Origin: Streptomyces sp. NBC_00376
GTDB lineage: Bacteria > Actinomycetota > Actinomycetes > Streptomycetales > Streptomycetaceae
Reading direction: 5' to 3'
Length of the DNA: 64,000 bases
Assembly: GCF_036077095.1 (NCBI RefSeq)
Contig: NZ_CP107960.1
Location: 7,626,001 to 7,690,000, forward strand
The notes under the pieces were generated by a model, which saw nothing but the letters and a program-made list of their open reading frames with translations, had not been told where the DNA came from and did not search any database. Shown one piece after another: positions 32,131-43,342 of the stretch; within the stretch, counting starts at the first letter, position 1, and every line of letters starts with the position of its first letter. The position numbers were made by a program, and so were the translations under genes.

Positions 32131-32336
32131 CTATCTGTTTCGTCAATCCTGGCGGCGGTGTTCCCGGCGGGCCGGTGCTGTGCGGGTAGCCAGCCTGTTC
32201 GATTTCCGCCCGTCCACTCCCTCCGGCTCTGCGGCAGTAAGGGCGTACACCTCGCTCCCGTCGGACGCGATCACACTCGCTCGACGCCCGCCGTGCCGCG
32301 TTGCGGGCGCAATTCCGCCGAACCCACGGCGACCGG

Positions 32337-33002
32337 TCACAGAGTTCCGGAGTCCGGCCAGTTGGACCAGTGAGTATTGGGTGAAAGGCTCGGTCGGTAG
32401 CGTCCGACGTCACCAGACGCTAGAACTTCCGCGATCTGCTGGTAGGTCTCACTCGTGCTGGGAGGTGTATCGATATCCTCCGGCTGGTGCCATTCCTCCA
32501 GTTGCAGAACCTTCGGTAGGTCCCCGGGAATCCTTGACTGCACTTCGGCTTCGTCGGCAAGGATCAGATCCCGGTACTCCGGCACCAGCCTGCGGAACAC
32601 GACTTCGAGCGGCTCGCCGGGCTCCGCCTCCACGGCCGGCGTTCGCCCCCTGACAACCATGGGAGCACCACCTGCGTAGGTCTCCTGATCGTCGATCTCC
32701 TCCATGTTCTCGACACGGGAGTGGATGCCCTCGTTCTCCCAGCCCGGTTCACCAGTGATCAGGCAATTCCCGTAGGTGCCCACCACGTTGACGAGGTTGC
32801 CCATGCGCGGGTTGTATCCGACGGTCTCGATGATCAGGGCCCAGCGCCACGGGTCACGGTAGAGGTGCATCCGCACATCCACTGCGTAGAAGTAACCGTT
32901 ATCGGGATGAGGGAGATTGAACTCGGCAGCGCATTTGTCCAGTTGGGCGAGAATATCGTTCGCTTCGATCACGTCGCGGACGCTACCAGGGCTGACTGAC
33001 AC
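32337..33002 (-). CDS. hypothetical protein, DUF7003-like
   Basis: 221 aa, soluble, acidic. The segment DILAQLDKCAAEFNLPHPDN GYFYAVDVRMHLYRDPWRWA and GYNPRMGNLVNVVGTYGNCL resembles proteins I associate with DUF7003 (ALD.C...F..P..DNGY.Y....RL..YR...RWAL.IE..G). That assignment is from memory and not certain. Function unknown. It is flanked by a TetR pseudogene and an IS110 remnant. The coding frame is intact and composition is less GC-extreme than the neighbours, which may indicate transfer. Confidence 0.65.
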   Translation of the reverse strand: MSVSPGSVRDVIEANDILAQLDKCAAEFNLPHPDNGYFYAVDVRMHLYRDPWRWALIIETVGYNPRMGNLVNVVGTYGNCLITGEPGWENEGIHSRVENMEEIDDQETYAGGAPMVVRGRTPAVEAEPGEPLEVVFRRLVPEYRDLILADEAEVQSRIPGDLPKVLQLEEWHQPEDIDTPPSTSETYQQIAEVLASGDVGRYRPSLSPNTHWSNWPDSGTL

Positions 33003-33140
33003 AAGGCCGCCGTCCTCCTGAAGCGGAGCAAAGCCCGGCGGCTCATATGCTGTGCGGGCAGCCCGACGGCCGACATGGCAGAGGTGGCGGTGCCTGCGGG
33101 CAGACGCGACGGGGGCGGGAAGAGCAGGGCGAAGCGCCTG

Positions 33141-34343
33141 TCAGGCAGCGAGATCGGGGGTGCGGGGTTCGTAGAGGGTGCCGTTGCGGATCACCGCGTG
33201 TATGACGTTGACGCGTTGGCGGGCGAGACGGAGCACGGTCTGGGTGTGGGTCTTGCCCCGGGCGCGCTGACGGTCGTAGTAGATCCGGGAGGACGGGTCG
33301 GCTTTGCAGCCGATCGCGGCGAACGCGGCCTGGAACAGGGCACGTTTGAGGAGCCGGTTGCCGCGGTGGAGCGTGCTCGCCGTGAATCGAGGTGCCCGAG
33401 GACTTTGTGGCCGGGGCGAGTCCGGCATAAGAGGCGAGGTGTCCGGCGGTGGGGAAGCCGGTGCCGTCACCGATCGCGGCGATCACCGCGGCCGTAGTCC
33501 TGACGCCCATGCCGGGCAGGGACGTCAGGAGGTGGAAAAGAGGGAGGGCCTCCAGCAGGGCGGCGATCTCCTGCTCGGTCTGACGGCGCTGGGTGTGGGC
33601 AGCGGCGAGCTGGGCGGCCAGGCCCGGCACGATCAGCGCGGACGCCTCGGTGCCGGGAACGACGAGGGTCTGCTCGGCGAGCGCGCCGTAGATCTCGGTG
33701 GTGAGGTGGTGGGCCATGCGCGAGCTGTTCGCCTTCAGCAGGGCCTCGCAGCGGACCCGGCCGAGTTTTTCAGCTTTGCCAGAGAGCCGTGCCGGGCCAG
33801 GAGGGCCTGAACGTAGGGGTAGGCCAGGCGAGGGCCGAGCACACGCTCGAGGGGGGATGGATCGAGAGAGCAGGCCGCGCAGCCGGTTGGTGGTGCGGCT
33901 GACCTCACCGGCCAGGTCGTTGTCGTAGCCGGTGAGCATGGTCAGCTCGCCCAGCACCTCGTCGTCACGGTCCACCGCACGCAGGGTGTGCGGCATGGAC
34001 CGGGCGGTCTCCGCGATCACGAACGCGTCGCGAGCATCGGTCTTGGCCTTGCCCGGGTGCAGGTCGGCAGCCCTGCGCATCGACAACCCGGGCGGGTAGG
34101 CGACCCGGCAGCCCGCGGCGCGGGCCACCGTCAACGGCAGCGCGCCGATGTTGGCGACCTGGTCCACGATCATCAAAACGGTGCCGAACTTCGCCACAAG
34201 ATTGGTGAAAAGTTCCAGCAGTTTCGGCTCGGTGTTGGGCAGCCGCTTGTCGTGCACGGTTCTGCCGTCCGCGGTCCGGCCGTGGGCGTGGTGGAACTCA
34301 GGTCCAGGCCGAGGAAGGGATCTATCGCGGTCCTGTCGACCAT
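33141..34343 (-). pseudogene. IS110-family transposase, several frameshifts
   Basis: MVDRTAIDPFLGLD (start 34343), then KRLPNTEPKLLELFTNLVAK, VDQVANIGALPLTVARAAGC, KTDARDAFVIAETARSMPHT and GYDNDLAGEVSRTTNRLRGL in another frame. Next come a disturbed stretch near 33790-33860, LTSLPGMGVRTTAAVIAAIG and HLASYAGLAPATKSSGTSIH, and after a further shift near 33390 the end GNRLLKRALFQAAFAAIGCK and RLARQRVNVIHAVIRNGTLY. It is a DEDD-type IS110 transposase with three or more indels, so inactive. No element ends identified. Confidence 0.8.
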
Positions 34344-35030
34344 GCGCGCGTGCCCCTCGTCTCTCGTCTCCTCAGTTCCCGGCCGTCCCTGCGGCACCAC
34401 ACGCCGGCAACCACGTTACGCAGACATCCCCGCCCTGAAACGGCCCGGCGTTGCACCGGACCAGACGGTCGTCAGGCCCCTTGTCAGCGGTCAAGCGGTG
34501 CCCCGAAGCCCGGCGGCAACACCCCCCCAGGTCATCACTTCGACAGGGGGCACACACCCATACCGGACTCGGGGGCCAGGCGCCCCATTGCGGGGCCACG
34601 AAAAAGGCAACGGGGCTGATCACTGCGGTGCGGCGCCTGGGTGCGTGCCTGGATCGGTACCGTCGTTCCGACGATCTCGCGGATGGAGATCTCGTCCCGC
34701 CGGGCGCGGGGAGGTCACTTTTGGGACCAGGCCGAGGCTGTGCGCGCGGTATGTTGGTCTCGGTGAACCGCCCGCCGGCGCCTCCGGGCTGGCCAGGAGA
34801 CCTCACTGCCAGGATGTCTGGCTGCACCAGCCGGATCGCGTCATGTGAGGCGTCGATCCCCGCTGAGACCCGCCAGGATTTGAGTACGACCAGAAACTCT
34901 TCGTCTCGCCTCGTCTCACACATCTCGCACAAACGAGAGCGCACGGGAGCACGTGAGAGCCTCTGACCTGGACAATCGCTGTCGCCACGGACCACGGCGC
35001 ACCAGGTGGACATTACATAAGCTAGGGAGC
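34344..35030. other. intergenic, no gene recognised
   Basis: About 690 bp. Frames on both strands are open over long stretches but carry no recognisable motif. The last 30 bp contain TTACATAAGCTAGGGAGC directly before the Phd-type start, which may supply a -10-like TAGGGA or a close Shine-Dalgarno. Confidence 0.45.
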
Positions 35031-35315
35031 ATGGCCTACGAGATTCCGGTGACGCAAGCCCGGGCTGAGCTCGCCGAACTGATCAACCGCGTCGTCTACG
35101 GCGGTGAGCGCGTGGTCGTGACGCGCCACGGCAAGCCGCTGGTGGCGCTTGTCTCGGCCGCTGACCTGGAGCGACTGGAGAAGGGCGGGGCGGCCGTCGA
35201 GGAGCAGGTGATCAGTTCGGTCTCCTCGCTCGACTCCGCGGTGTCCGCTCCCGGCGAACGGCGGCGGTTCGGTATCGCGGCGGAGCACCGGCAGCACGGC
35301 GAGCCGGGCAGCTGA
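35031..35315 (+). CDS. Phd/YefM-type antitoxin, no adjacent toxin
   Basis: 94 aa. The family signature MAYEIPVTQARAELAELINR then GGERVVVTRHGKPLVALVSA and DLERLE is complete (dimerising, DNA-binding N-terminal fold). The C-terminal region after residue 60 is a longer Ser/Gly/Arg tail than usual. Normally a RelE- or Doc-type toxin gene follows within a few bases; here the next gene is ureA, 270 bp away, so it is an orphan. It may act as a solitary regulator or be left from a lost toxin pair. Confidence 0.85.
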   Translation: MAYEIPVTQARAELAELINRVVYGGERVVVTRHGKPLVALVSAADLERLEKGGAAVEEQVISSVSSLDSAVSAPGERRRFGIAAEHRQHGEPGS

Positions 35316-35400
35316 GCCCCGCCCCCACGGTCCGCGCCGGCGAACGGCCTGCGCGGCCCGATGCCCATGGGGCCGCCGAAGACCGGCTGACGCACGGGAA

Positions 35401-35458
35401 TTTACGTGCCGGAATCGATGTGCCGGAAATGTCGCGGCGGATTTAACGCGCCGGAAAA
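35401..35458 (+). promoter_or_regulatory. candidate GlnR sites upstream of urease operon
   Basis: Two matches to the GlnR half-site pair (gTnAC-N6-GaAAC): TTTAC-GTGCCG-GAATC at 35401-35416 and TTAAC-GCGCCG-GAAAA at 35443-35458, about 130-180 bp before ureA. GlnR control of urease genes is established in Streptomyces coelicolor. Matches are imperfect and the 42-bp offset is slightly off the 22-bp periodicity. Confidence 0.4.
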
Positions 35459-35584
35459 GCTCCGGTCCTAACGTGCACCGTCTCGTGCGAGTCGGCGGTT
35501 CGCCGTCCAGCGGTCGTGCCGGAGGCGGCCGATGTCTCGCCGCGCCCAGGGACGGTACTGGGCACCGGACCGTGAGGTGGAGCC

Positions 35585-35887
<303 letters not shown>

Positions 35888-35902
35888 CCGGAGGTGCCAC
35901 CG

Positions 35903-36214
35903 ATGATTCCCGGAGAGATCCTGTACGCGGACGGGCCCGTGCCGTTCAACGAGGGGCGCCCCGTCACCCGCCTCACCGTGCTCAACGCTGCCGACCGGCC
36001 CGTCCAGGTCGGCTCGCACTACCACTTCGCCGAGGCCAACCCCGGCCTGGACTTCGACCGTCCGGCCGCCCGTGGACTGCGGCTGAACATCGCCGCCGGG
36101 ACCGCCGTGCGCTTCGAACCCGGCATCCCGGTCGACGTCGAACTCGTCCCGCTCGCCGGACGGCGCGTCGTCCCCGGCCTGCGCGGCGAGACCGGAGGTG
36201 CCCTCGATGGCTGA
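35903..36214 (+). CDS. ureB: UreB, urease beta subunit
   Basis: 103 aa: [42 protein letters not shown] and [18 protein letters not shown], the complete beta-subunit pattern. ATG 35903 sits 7 nt after GGAGG; an in-frame GTG at 35894 falls inside that site and is rejected. It overlaps the start of ureC by 8 nt, so translation is coupled. Confidence 0.96.
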   Translation: MIPGEILYADGPVPFNEGRPVTRLTVLNAADRPVQVGSHYHFAEANPGLDFDRPAARGLRLNIAAGTAVRFEPGIPVDVELVPLAGRRVVPGLRGETGGALDG

Positions 36215-37928
36215 ACTCGACCGCGCCGTGTATGCCGACCTGTTCGGCCCCACGACCGGCGACCGCATCCGGCTCGCCGACACCGATCTGCTCGTCGAGA
36301 TCGAGGAGGACCGCTCGGGCGGCCCCGGACTCGCCGGTGACGAGGCCGTGTTCGGCGGCGGCAAGGTGCTGCGCGAATCGATGGGCCAGGCCCGCACCAC
36401 GTGGGCCGAGGGCGCCCCGGACACCGTCATCACCGGCGCCGTGATCATCGACCACTGGGGCGTCGTCAAGGCGGACATCGGCATCCGCGACGGCCGGATC
36501 ACCGGGATCGGCAAGGCCGGCAACCCCGACACCATGGACGGCGTCCACCCCGACCTGGTCATCGGCCCCGAGACCGAGATCATCGCGGGCAACGGGAAGT
36601 TCCTCACCGCCGGGGCCATCGACGCCCATGTCCACTTCATCTCGCCGACCCTGATCGACCAGGCACTCTCCTGCGGGATCACCACCCTGGTCGGCGGCGG
36701 CACCGGACCGGCCGAAGGCACCAAGGCGACCACCATCACCCCGGGTCCATGGCACCTCGCCCGGATGTTCGGGGCACTGGACGCGTACCCCGTCAACATC
36801 GGCCTGCTCGGCAAGGGCAACACCATGTCGCGCGAGGCGATGCACTCCCAACTGCGGGCCGGCGCACTCGGATTCAAGATTCATGAGGACTGGGGCGCCA
36901 CCCCCGCCGTCATCGACGCCTGCCTGGGCGTCTGCGAGGAGACGGGCGCCCAGCTCGCCATCCACACCGACACCCTCAACGAGGCCGGATTCGTCGCCGA
37001 CACCCTCGCCGCCATCGCCGGCCGCTCCATCCACGCATACCACACCGAAGGCGCCGGCGGCGGGCACGCACCGGACATCATCGGCATCGTCTCGGAGCCG
37101 TACGTCCTGCCCAGCTCCACCAACCCGACCCGGCCGCACACCGTCAACACCATCGAGGAACACCTCGACATGCTGATGGTCTGCCACCACCTCAACCCGG
37201 CCGTGCCGGAGGACCTGGCCTTCGCGGAATCCCGGATCCGGCCCACCACCATCGCGGCCGAGGACATCCTGCACGACCTCGGGGCCATCTCGATCATCTC
37301 GTCCGACTCCCAGGCGATGGGCCGCATCGGCGAGGTCGTGCTGCGCACCTGGCAGACCGCCCATGTGATGAAGAAGCGCCGCGGAGCACTTCCCGGCGAC
37401 GGACGGGCCGACAACCGGCGGGTGCGTCGCTATGTCGCCAAGTACACCATCAACCCGGCGGTCGCCCAGGGGCTCGACCGGGAGATCGGCTCGGTGGAGC
37501 CGGGCAAGCTCGCCGACCTGGTGCTGTGGGAACCGGCGTTCTTCGGCGTCAAACCGCAGACCGTGATCAAGGGCGGCCAGATCGCGTACGCGCAGATGGG
37601 CGATGCCAACGCCTCGATCCCGACCCCGCAACCGGTGCTGCCCCGCCCGATGTTCGGCGCGGTGGGCCGCTCGCCGGCGGCCGGCTCCCTCAACTTCGTG
37701 GCCGACGCGGCCATCCAGGACGGCCTGCCGGAGCGCCTCGGTCTCGGCAAGAGCTTCGTGCCGATCAGCGGTACGCGCGGCGTCACCAAGGCGGACATGC
37801 GGGAGAACGACGCGACTCCCCGGGTCCGGGTCGATCCCGACAGCTTTGCCGTGACGATCGACGGCGAGCCGGTCGAACCGGCACCCGCCGCCGAACTTCC
37901 CATGACCCAGCGTTACTTCCTTTTCTGA
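36207..37928 (+). CDS. ureC: UreC, urease alpha (catalytic) subunit
   Basis: 573 aa. Active-site elements in order: the metal-binding His pair AHVHF (about residue 142), the carbamylated Lys in [12 protein letters not shown] (about 223), nickel His in IHTDTLNE and [12 protein letters not shown] (about 252 and 278), the flap with catalytic His in MVCHHLNP (about 326) and Asp in SSDSQAMGR (about 366). The flap Cys normally found next to the His (VCHHL) is present. All are canonical, so active enzyme is expected. ATG 36207 follows GGAGG. Confidence 0.97.
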   Translation: MAELDRAVYADLFGPTTGDRIRLADTDLLVEIEEDRSGGPGLAGDEAVFGGGKVLRESMGQARTTWAEGAPDTVITGAVIIDHWGVVKADIGIRDGRITGIGKAGNPDTMDGVHPDLVIGPETEIIAGNGKFLTAGAIDAHVHFISPTLIDQALSCGITTLVGGGTGPAEGTKATTITPGPWHLARMFGALDAYPVNIGLLGKGNTMSREAMHSQLRAGALGFKIHEDWGATPAVIDACLGVCEETGAQLAIHTDTLNEAGFVADTLAAIAGRSIHAYHTEGAGGGHAPDIIGIVSEPYVLPSSTNPTRPHTVNTIEEHLDMLMVCHHLNPAVPEDLAFAESRIRPTTIAAEDILHDLGAISIISSDSQAMGRIGEVVLRTWQTAHVMKKRRGALPGDGRADNRRVRRYVAKYTINPAVAQGLDREIGSVEPGKLADLVLWEPAFFGVKPQTVIKGGQIAYAQMGDANASIPTPQPVLPRPMFGAVGRSPAAGSLNFVADAAIQDGLPERLGLGKSFVPISGTRGVTKADMRENDATPRVRVDPDSFAVTIDGEPVEPAPAAELPMTQRYFLF

Positions 37929-37962
37929 TGCAACACACAGGGCACCCGAAGCGGGCCGTTCG

Positions 37963-38625
37963 ATGAGCCGCGCGGCGCTGCTCGTCCTCGCCGACGGCCG
38001 GTTCCCCGCCGGCGGCCACGCCCATTCCGGTGGCGCCGAACAGGCCGTGAAGTCGGGGCGGATCCGCGACGCCGAGGACCTCGCCGAGTTCTGCCGGGGC
38101 CGCCTGCACACCACCGGACTCACGGCCGCCGCGCTCGCCGCGGCGGCCGCCCACGGCCACGACCCGCTCGCACTCGACGAGGCCGCCGACGCCCGCACCC
38201 CGTCACCCGCCCTGCGCGCCGTGGCCCGCAGGCTCGGCCGGCAGCTGATGCGGGCCGCCCGTGCCACCTGGCCCGGCCCCGAACTCGCCGCGCTCGCCGA
38301 GGCCCGGCCGCGCGGCGCCCACCAGCCCGTCGTCCTCGGCCTCACCGCACGATCGGCGGGGCTCGGGCCCGAGGACGCCGCGCACTGCGTGGCCTACGAG
38401 ACCGTCGGCGGGCCGGCCACCGCCGTCGTCCGCCTGCTCTCCCTCGACCCCTTCGAGGCCACCGCCGTACTCGCCCGACTCGCCCCCGAACTCGACGAGG
38501 TCGCCGCACAGGCGGCCGCCGCGGCGCACAGAACCATCGACGCGCTGCCCGCTGCCTCGGCCCCGCTCCTCGACATCACCGCCGAGATGCATGCGGCCCG
38601 CCCGGTCCGCCTGTTCGCCTCATGA
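37963..38625 (+). CDS. ureF: UreF, urease accessory protein
   Basis: 220 aa, all-alpha. The N-terminal [24 protein letters not shown] is the UreF signature (normally DS..P.G.F.HS.G.E). UreF works with UreD and UreG in nickel insertion and Lys carbamylation, controlling UreG GTPase activity. It lies 34 bp after ureC and its stop overlaps an in-frame ATG of the ureG region. Confidence 0.92.
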   Translation: MSRAALLVLADGRFPAGGHAHSGGAEQAVKSGRIRDAEDLAEFCRGRLHTTGLTAAALAAAAAHGHDPLALDEAADARTPSPALRAVARRLGRQLMRAARATWPGPELAALAEARPRGAHQPVVLGLTARSAGLGPEDAAHCVAYETVGGPATAVVRLLSLDPFEATAVLARLAPELDEVAAQAAAAAHRTIDALPAASAPLLDITAEMHAARPVRLFAS

Positions 38626-38651
38626 CCCCGCAGGAACCAGGAGCCGCACCC

Positions 38652-39325
<674 letters not shown>

Positions 39326-39329
<4 letters not shown>

Positions 39330-40093
39330 GCATCCAGGCCACCGCCCGGATCACGGCGGCGCTCGACGGCCGGGGCGTCACCTCGCTGCCTCTGCTGGAG
39401 GGCGACGGACCGCTCGCCCCGCGCCGCACCCGTGACACGTACGGTTCCGGTGCCCGGGTCACCGTCGTCGGCGCCATGAGCGCACCGCTCGGCGGGGACC
39501 GGCTCACCATCGGGACGCGGGTCGAAGAAGGCGCCCGGCTCACCGTCGACTCCGCGGCAGCGACCGTGGCCCTGCCCGGCACGGGGCGCGAACCCGCCAC
39601 GTACGAGATCGAGTTGAGTGTGGCGGAGCGGGCCGAGCTGCGCTGGCTGCCGGAGCAGCTCGTCTCGGCCCACGGCAGCGTCCTGCACATGACCACGCGC
39701 GTCCGGCTCGCGGCCACCGCGCGGCTGGTGCTGCGGGAGGAACAGATCCTCGGTCGCCACGCCGAAACCACCGGCACCCTCGTCAGCCGCCTCACCGTGC
39801 ACCGCGCGGGCAGGCCGCTGATCGACCAGCAGATGGCCTACGGGCCGGGCGTACCCGGCGGCTGGGACGGCGCCGCGGTCCTGGGCGGCCACCGGGCAGT
39901 CGGTCAACTCCTCGTCGTGGACCCGGTGTTCGAGGAGCGGTGCCCCGATGCGCGAACGCTGGGGGACACCGCCGTCCGCACCCCGCTCGCCGGCCCTGCC
40001 GTGCTGGTCACCGCCGTCGCCCCCGACGCGCGCCTGCTGCGCGGAGTACTGGACGACGCGCTGAACGATCTGCTCGACGCCCGCGCGGGGTGA
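39326..40093 (+). CDS. ureD: UreD (UreH), urease accessory protein
   Basis: 255 aa. Landmarks include [33 protein letters not shown], the central [15 protein letters not shown] (family: L.W.P...I...GA) and [18 protein letters not shown]. UreD scaffolds UreF and UreG on the apo-urease and forms the nickel tunnel. Last gene of the operon, convergent with the epimerase gene 17 bp away; no hairpin terminator is obvious between them. No dedicated nickel or urea transporter is nearby. Confidence 0.92.
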
Positions 40094-40110
40094 CCGCCGA
40101 GGCCCTCGTC

Positions 40111-41160
40111 TCACCCCTTCCGGTCGTACGCCGCCAGCCAGGCGTCCTCCGCCGCGTAGTCGAAGAGCTTCTTCCCGTACGCCCGCAGCATGGCGGGGAA
40201 TGCCTCCGTCCAGTCCTGGCCCGCCAACCGTGCGGCGATCCACTCCACCGTCTCCGGCAGCGACTCCACATAGCCGGTGACCGGCCGGTACCCCAGCTCG
40301 TGCTCGGCGGCCGTCATGTCGTACACGATGGGATGGGCACCGCTCCAGGGCGTCGCGCCGACACCGTCCTCCCCGAACGGGCCCGCCATCAGCACGGTCT
40401 CGGTCCTGCGGCCGAGCACCGCGTCGACGGCCTCGCCGATCTCCGCGACCGTCGGCGCCTGCGGATCCCCGGCGTTCAGCACCCGTGAACCGGGCCGCAG
40501 GGCGGCGAGCCGGATCAGCTCGGCAAGGTTGGAGGCGTGGACCGGGTGGAAGCGGGACTCCCCGCTGAACGCGAGCACCCGCCGGTCGCGGCCGTCCAGG
40601 AGACGCTTCACGAAGTACAGCTCACGCGGCGATCGGCAGTGCGTCCCGTGGATCGCCCCGGCCCGCAGCAGCGTCACCGGCAGCGCGTCCCCGGCCGCCA
40701 GCAGATCCTGCTCCAGCCGTATCTTCCGCGTCCCGTACGTCGTTTCGCCGGCCGGCACGGTGGGCTGCGACTCCGGGATCGGCACCGGATACCGCGGCGC
40801 CCCGTCGGGTTCGCCCTGCGTGTCGAAGCTGCGGCCCCGGTCGTCCTCGTACACCGCACCGCTGGAGACGACCACCGCCGAACCGATGCGATCCGCGAGG
40901 CCGGTCAGCTGACGGGCGTGGCCCGCGTCGTACGCCACCATGTCGACCAGCACGTCGCAGCCGTCGCCCAGCGCCGCCGCGAGCGCCCCTTCGGCATTCC
41001 GGTCCAGGGCGGTCGTGCGCACCGCCGCGTCCCACCGATCGTCCCGGCCGCCGCCGAGCGAGGCGGCCGTCACCTCCCAGCCGTCCTCGACGAGTGACCG
41101 CACCGCCACTCGTCCGATCTGTCCCGTCGCGCCCAGCACCCATGCGTTTCCCTTGCTCAT
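40111..41160 (-). CDS. NAD-dependent epimerase/dehydratase-type reductase
   Basis: 349 aa. Rossmann start WVLGATGQIGRVAVRSLVED (GxxGxxG), then VVVSSGAVYEDD and the catalytic-type YGTRK (Y..xK) near residue 145, with TLLRAGAIHGTH after. This is the extended SDR family; substrate is probably a nucleotide sugar or isoflavone-like compound but cannot be told from sequence. ATG 41160 preferred; a GTG three codons upstream is possible. No clear partner among its neighbours. Confidence 0.82.
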   Translation of the reverse strand: MSKGNAWVLGATGQIGRVAVRSLVEDGWEVTAASLGGGRDDRWDAAVRTTALDRNAEGALAAALGDGCDVLVDMVAYDAGHARQLTGLADRIGSAVVVSSGAVYEDDRGRSFDTQGEPDGAPRYPVPIPESQPTVPAGETTYGTRKIRLEQDLLAAGDALPVTLLRAGAIHGTHCRSPRELYFVKRLLDGRDRRVLAFSGESRFHPVHASNLAELIRLAALRPGSRVLNAGDPQAPTVAEIGEAVDAVLGRRTETVLMAGPFGEDGVGATPWSGAHPIVYDMTAAEHELGYRPVTGYVESLPETVEWIAARLAGQDWTEAFPAMLRAYGKKLFDYAAEDAWLAAYDRKG

Positions 41161-41224
41161 GGGAGCCACGCTAGGGCCGGGCGGTCACCGGTCCCGGCGG
41201 CGTTCACCGAGCGCGGATCCGCCG

Positions 41225-41971
41225 TCAGCGTCGCAGTTTCGGGAACTTCTTCGGGAACTTCTTCGACTGTCCCGCCCGCTCGGCCTGCGCCGCCTTCACC
41301 TTGACCGCGTACTCGTCCACGTACTCCTGACCCGAGAGCCCCAGGATCGCGTACATGATCTCGTCGGTGACGGCCCGGACCGCGGCCTTCTGGTTCTCCA
41401 TCCCGGCGTAGCGGGAGAAGTCCAGCGGTTCACCGAAGCGGATGGTGACGCGCTTGATGCGCGGGACGGTCTGTCCCGGCGGCTGGATCTCGAACGTGCC
41501 CACCATCGCGCACGGCACCACGGGCACCTGCGCCGTGATCGCCATGACGGCCACGCCCACCTTGCCCTTGTAGAGCCGGCCGTCGTGCGAGCGGGTGCCC
41601 TCCGGGTAGATCCCGAGGAGTTCGCCCCGGCTCAGCACCCCGAGCCCTTCCCGGATCGCCGCCTGCCCGGCCTCCTTGCCGGAACGGTCGACCGGGATCT
41701 GTCCGATGCCCCGGAAGAAGGCGGCGGTCAGCCGCCCCTTCACCCCCGGCCCGGTGAAGTACTCGGCCTTGGCGAGGAACGTGATGCGCCGCTTGAGGAT
41801 CGCGGGCATCAGGAAGTGGTCCGAGAACGACAGATGGTTCCCGGCGACGATCGCCGCACCCTCCTCGGGGATGTGCTCCAGGCCCTCGATCCTCGGGCGG
41901 AAGAACAATCGCAGGAGCGGCCCGATGATGACGTATTTGAGCACCTGGTAGAACACGGGGCGGCTCCTCAT
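41225..41971 (-). CDS. 1-acyl-sn-glycerol-3-phosphate acyltransferase (PlsC-like)
   Basis: 248 aa. The motifs of the family are intact: NHLSFSD (NHxxxxD) near residue 45, the FLAKAEYF region, GQIPVDRSG, YPEGTRS near 120, and VVPCAMVGTFEI. It transfers an acyl chain to lysophosphatidic acid at the inner membrane surface. The C-terminal tail has a repeated KKFPKKFPK basic stretch that may bind membrane. The start is uncertain: ATG at 41971, at 41989 or near 42010 are in frame. The DUF4032 gene ends 54 bp upstream. Confidence 0.88.
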   Translation of the reverse strand: MRSRPVFYQVLKYVIIGPLLRLFFRPRIEGLEHIPEEGAAIVAGNHLSFSDHFLMPAILKRRITFLAKAEYFTGPGVKGRLTAAFFRGIGQIPVDRSGKEAGQAAIREGLGVLSRGELLGIYPEGTRSHDGRLYKGKVGVAVMAITAQVPVVPCAMVGTFEIQPPGQTVPRIKRVTIRFGEPLDFSRYAGMENQKAAVRAVTDEIMYAILGLSGQEYVDEYAVKVKAAQAERAGQSKKFPKKFPKLRR

Positions 41972-42025
41972 TCCTCTCGTCCGGATCATGCCTGGCTCGC
42001 CAGTGCACAACTCAAGGTGGGCAGC

Positions 42026-43243
42026 CTATGTGCAGCTGTCGTCCTCCGTAACCGTCTTCCTGACGTAGTCCTGGACCGCCGCGTCGAGTCCGATGTCGTG
42101 CTGGGCCTGCTCGGAGAGGTGCCAGCGGTGTTCGAGGAGCTCGTGGTAGAGCTCGGCCGCGTCCATCCGGGCGGGCGCATGGTCGCGCGCCGCGCGCACG
42201 GTGGGCCGGAAGATCTCCCGGACCCAGCGATGGGCGAGCACCTCGGTGCGGGCGCCGTGCCGGTCGCCGGGCGCGTAGTCGTCCTGGGTGGCCATCCAGC
42301 TCTCCAGGTCGTTCAGGAGCCGGCGCGCCTGGTTCTCCTCCGCGTCCATCCCGGTGACCCGCAGGAGTTGGCGCTGATGATGACCGGCGTCCACGACCTT
42401 GGGCACGAACGTGACCGTGTTCCCCTGGTCCGAGTGCGATATCTGCATCTCGGCGACGTCGAAGCCCAGGTCGTTGAGACGGCGGATGCGGCGCTCCATG
42501 TAGTGGTGTTTGCCCGCCGGGTAGACGGACGTACGGGTCAGCTCCGTCCACAGCGCCTGGTAGCGCTCCTCGATCTCCAGGCCGAACGCGATCGGGTCGA
42601 TGGACGGATGCAGTGCGCCCGATGCCTCCAGATCGAGCATCTCGCCGCTGATGTTGACCCGGGCGAGCTCGATGTCGTACCCGCGCTGCCCGTCGCTGAG
42701 CCGGGGGTGCAGCTCACCGGTCTCGGCGTCCACGAGGTAGGCGGCGTACGCGCCCGCGTCCCGCCGGAACAGGGTGTTGGACAGCGAGCAGTCCCCCCAG
42801 GCGAATCCCGTCAGATGCAGCCGGACGAGCAGGACGGCGAGGGCGTCCATGAGGCGGTGCACAGTGCCGGGGCGCATGGTCGTCTCGAACATCGAGCGGT
42901 AGGGCAGCGAACCGCCCAGGTGGCGGGTGATCAGGACGGGTTCCAGGGGCGAGCCGTCGGCCCCGGTCCGGCCGGTGACCACGGCGAGCGGGTCGACGGC
43001 GGGTATCCCGAGCCGGTCGAGCGTACGCAGGAGCTCGTACTCGCGCAGCGCCGGCCGTTCGGCGAGCTCCTTCACGGCCACGGTCTCCTCCCCCGCTCGC
43101 GCATAGCGCACGACGTGCCGGGAGATGCCGCGGGGGAGCGGCACGAGGTACTCGTCGGGCCACTGCTCCAGGGGGATGTGCCAGGGCAGTTCGAGCAGGA
43201 GGGCCGGGTGTTCGGGGTTGGTGGCGCTGATCTGCAGAGTCAT
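42026..43243 (-). CDS. DUF4032 protein (kinase-fold)
   Basis: 405 aa. Residues about 50-215 look like a lipopolysaccharide/Rio-type kinase: VAVKELAERPALREYELLRT (Lys-Glu pair), LTGFAWGDCSLSNTLFRRDA (catalytic loop D-x-x-x-x-N) and AYLVDAETGEL (metal Asp). The C-terminal DUF4032 half (ALWTELTRTSVYPAGKHHYM and on) is typical of actinobacteria. Biochemical function is not established. ATG 43243. It is not clearly in one operon with the GntR gene, which ends 99 bp upstream. Confidence 0.85.
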   Translation of the reverse strand: MTLQISATNPEHPALLLELPWHIPLEQWPDEYLVPLPRGISRHVVRYARAGEETVAVKELAERPALREYELLRTLDRLGIPAVDPLAVVTGRTGADGSPLEPVLITRHLGGSLPYRSMFETTMRPGTVHRLMDALAVLLVRLHLTGFAWGDCSLSNTLFRRDAGAYAAYLVDAETGELHPRLSDGQRGYDIELARVNISGEMLDLEASGALHPSIDPIAFGLEIEERYQALWTELTRTSVYPAGKHHYMERRIRRLNDLGFDVAEMQISHSDQGNTVTFVPKVVDAGHHQRQLLRVTGMDAEENQARRLLNDLESWMATQDDYAPGDRHGARTEVLAHRWVREIFRPTVRAARDHAPARMDAAELYHELLEHRWHLSEQAQHDIGLDAAVQDYVRKTVTEDDSCT

Positions 43244-43342
43244 GCGGTCACAGTCCCTGGGTCGTGCGACGGGTCGACCGTGATCGGACCCCGAAGGGGC
43301 GGTGCGGGTCAAGACCCGGGTCCGCACCGCCGCCACGCGCCG

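Noticed and set aside
34372..35013. A 213-codon minus-strand frame upstream of the Phd-type gene
   Set aside because: No family resemblance and composition typical of spurious GC-rich frames.
35982..38345. A 787-codon minus-strand frame over the urease genes
   Set aside because: Antisense shadow of ureB, ureC and ureF, whose frames are unambiguous.
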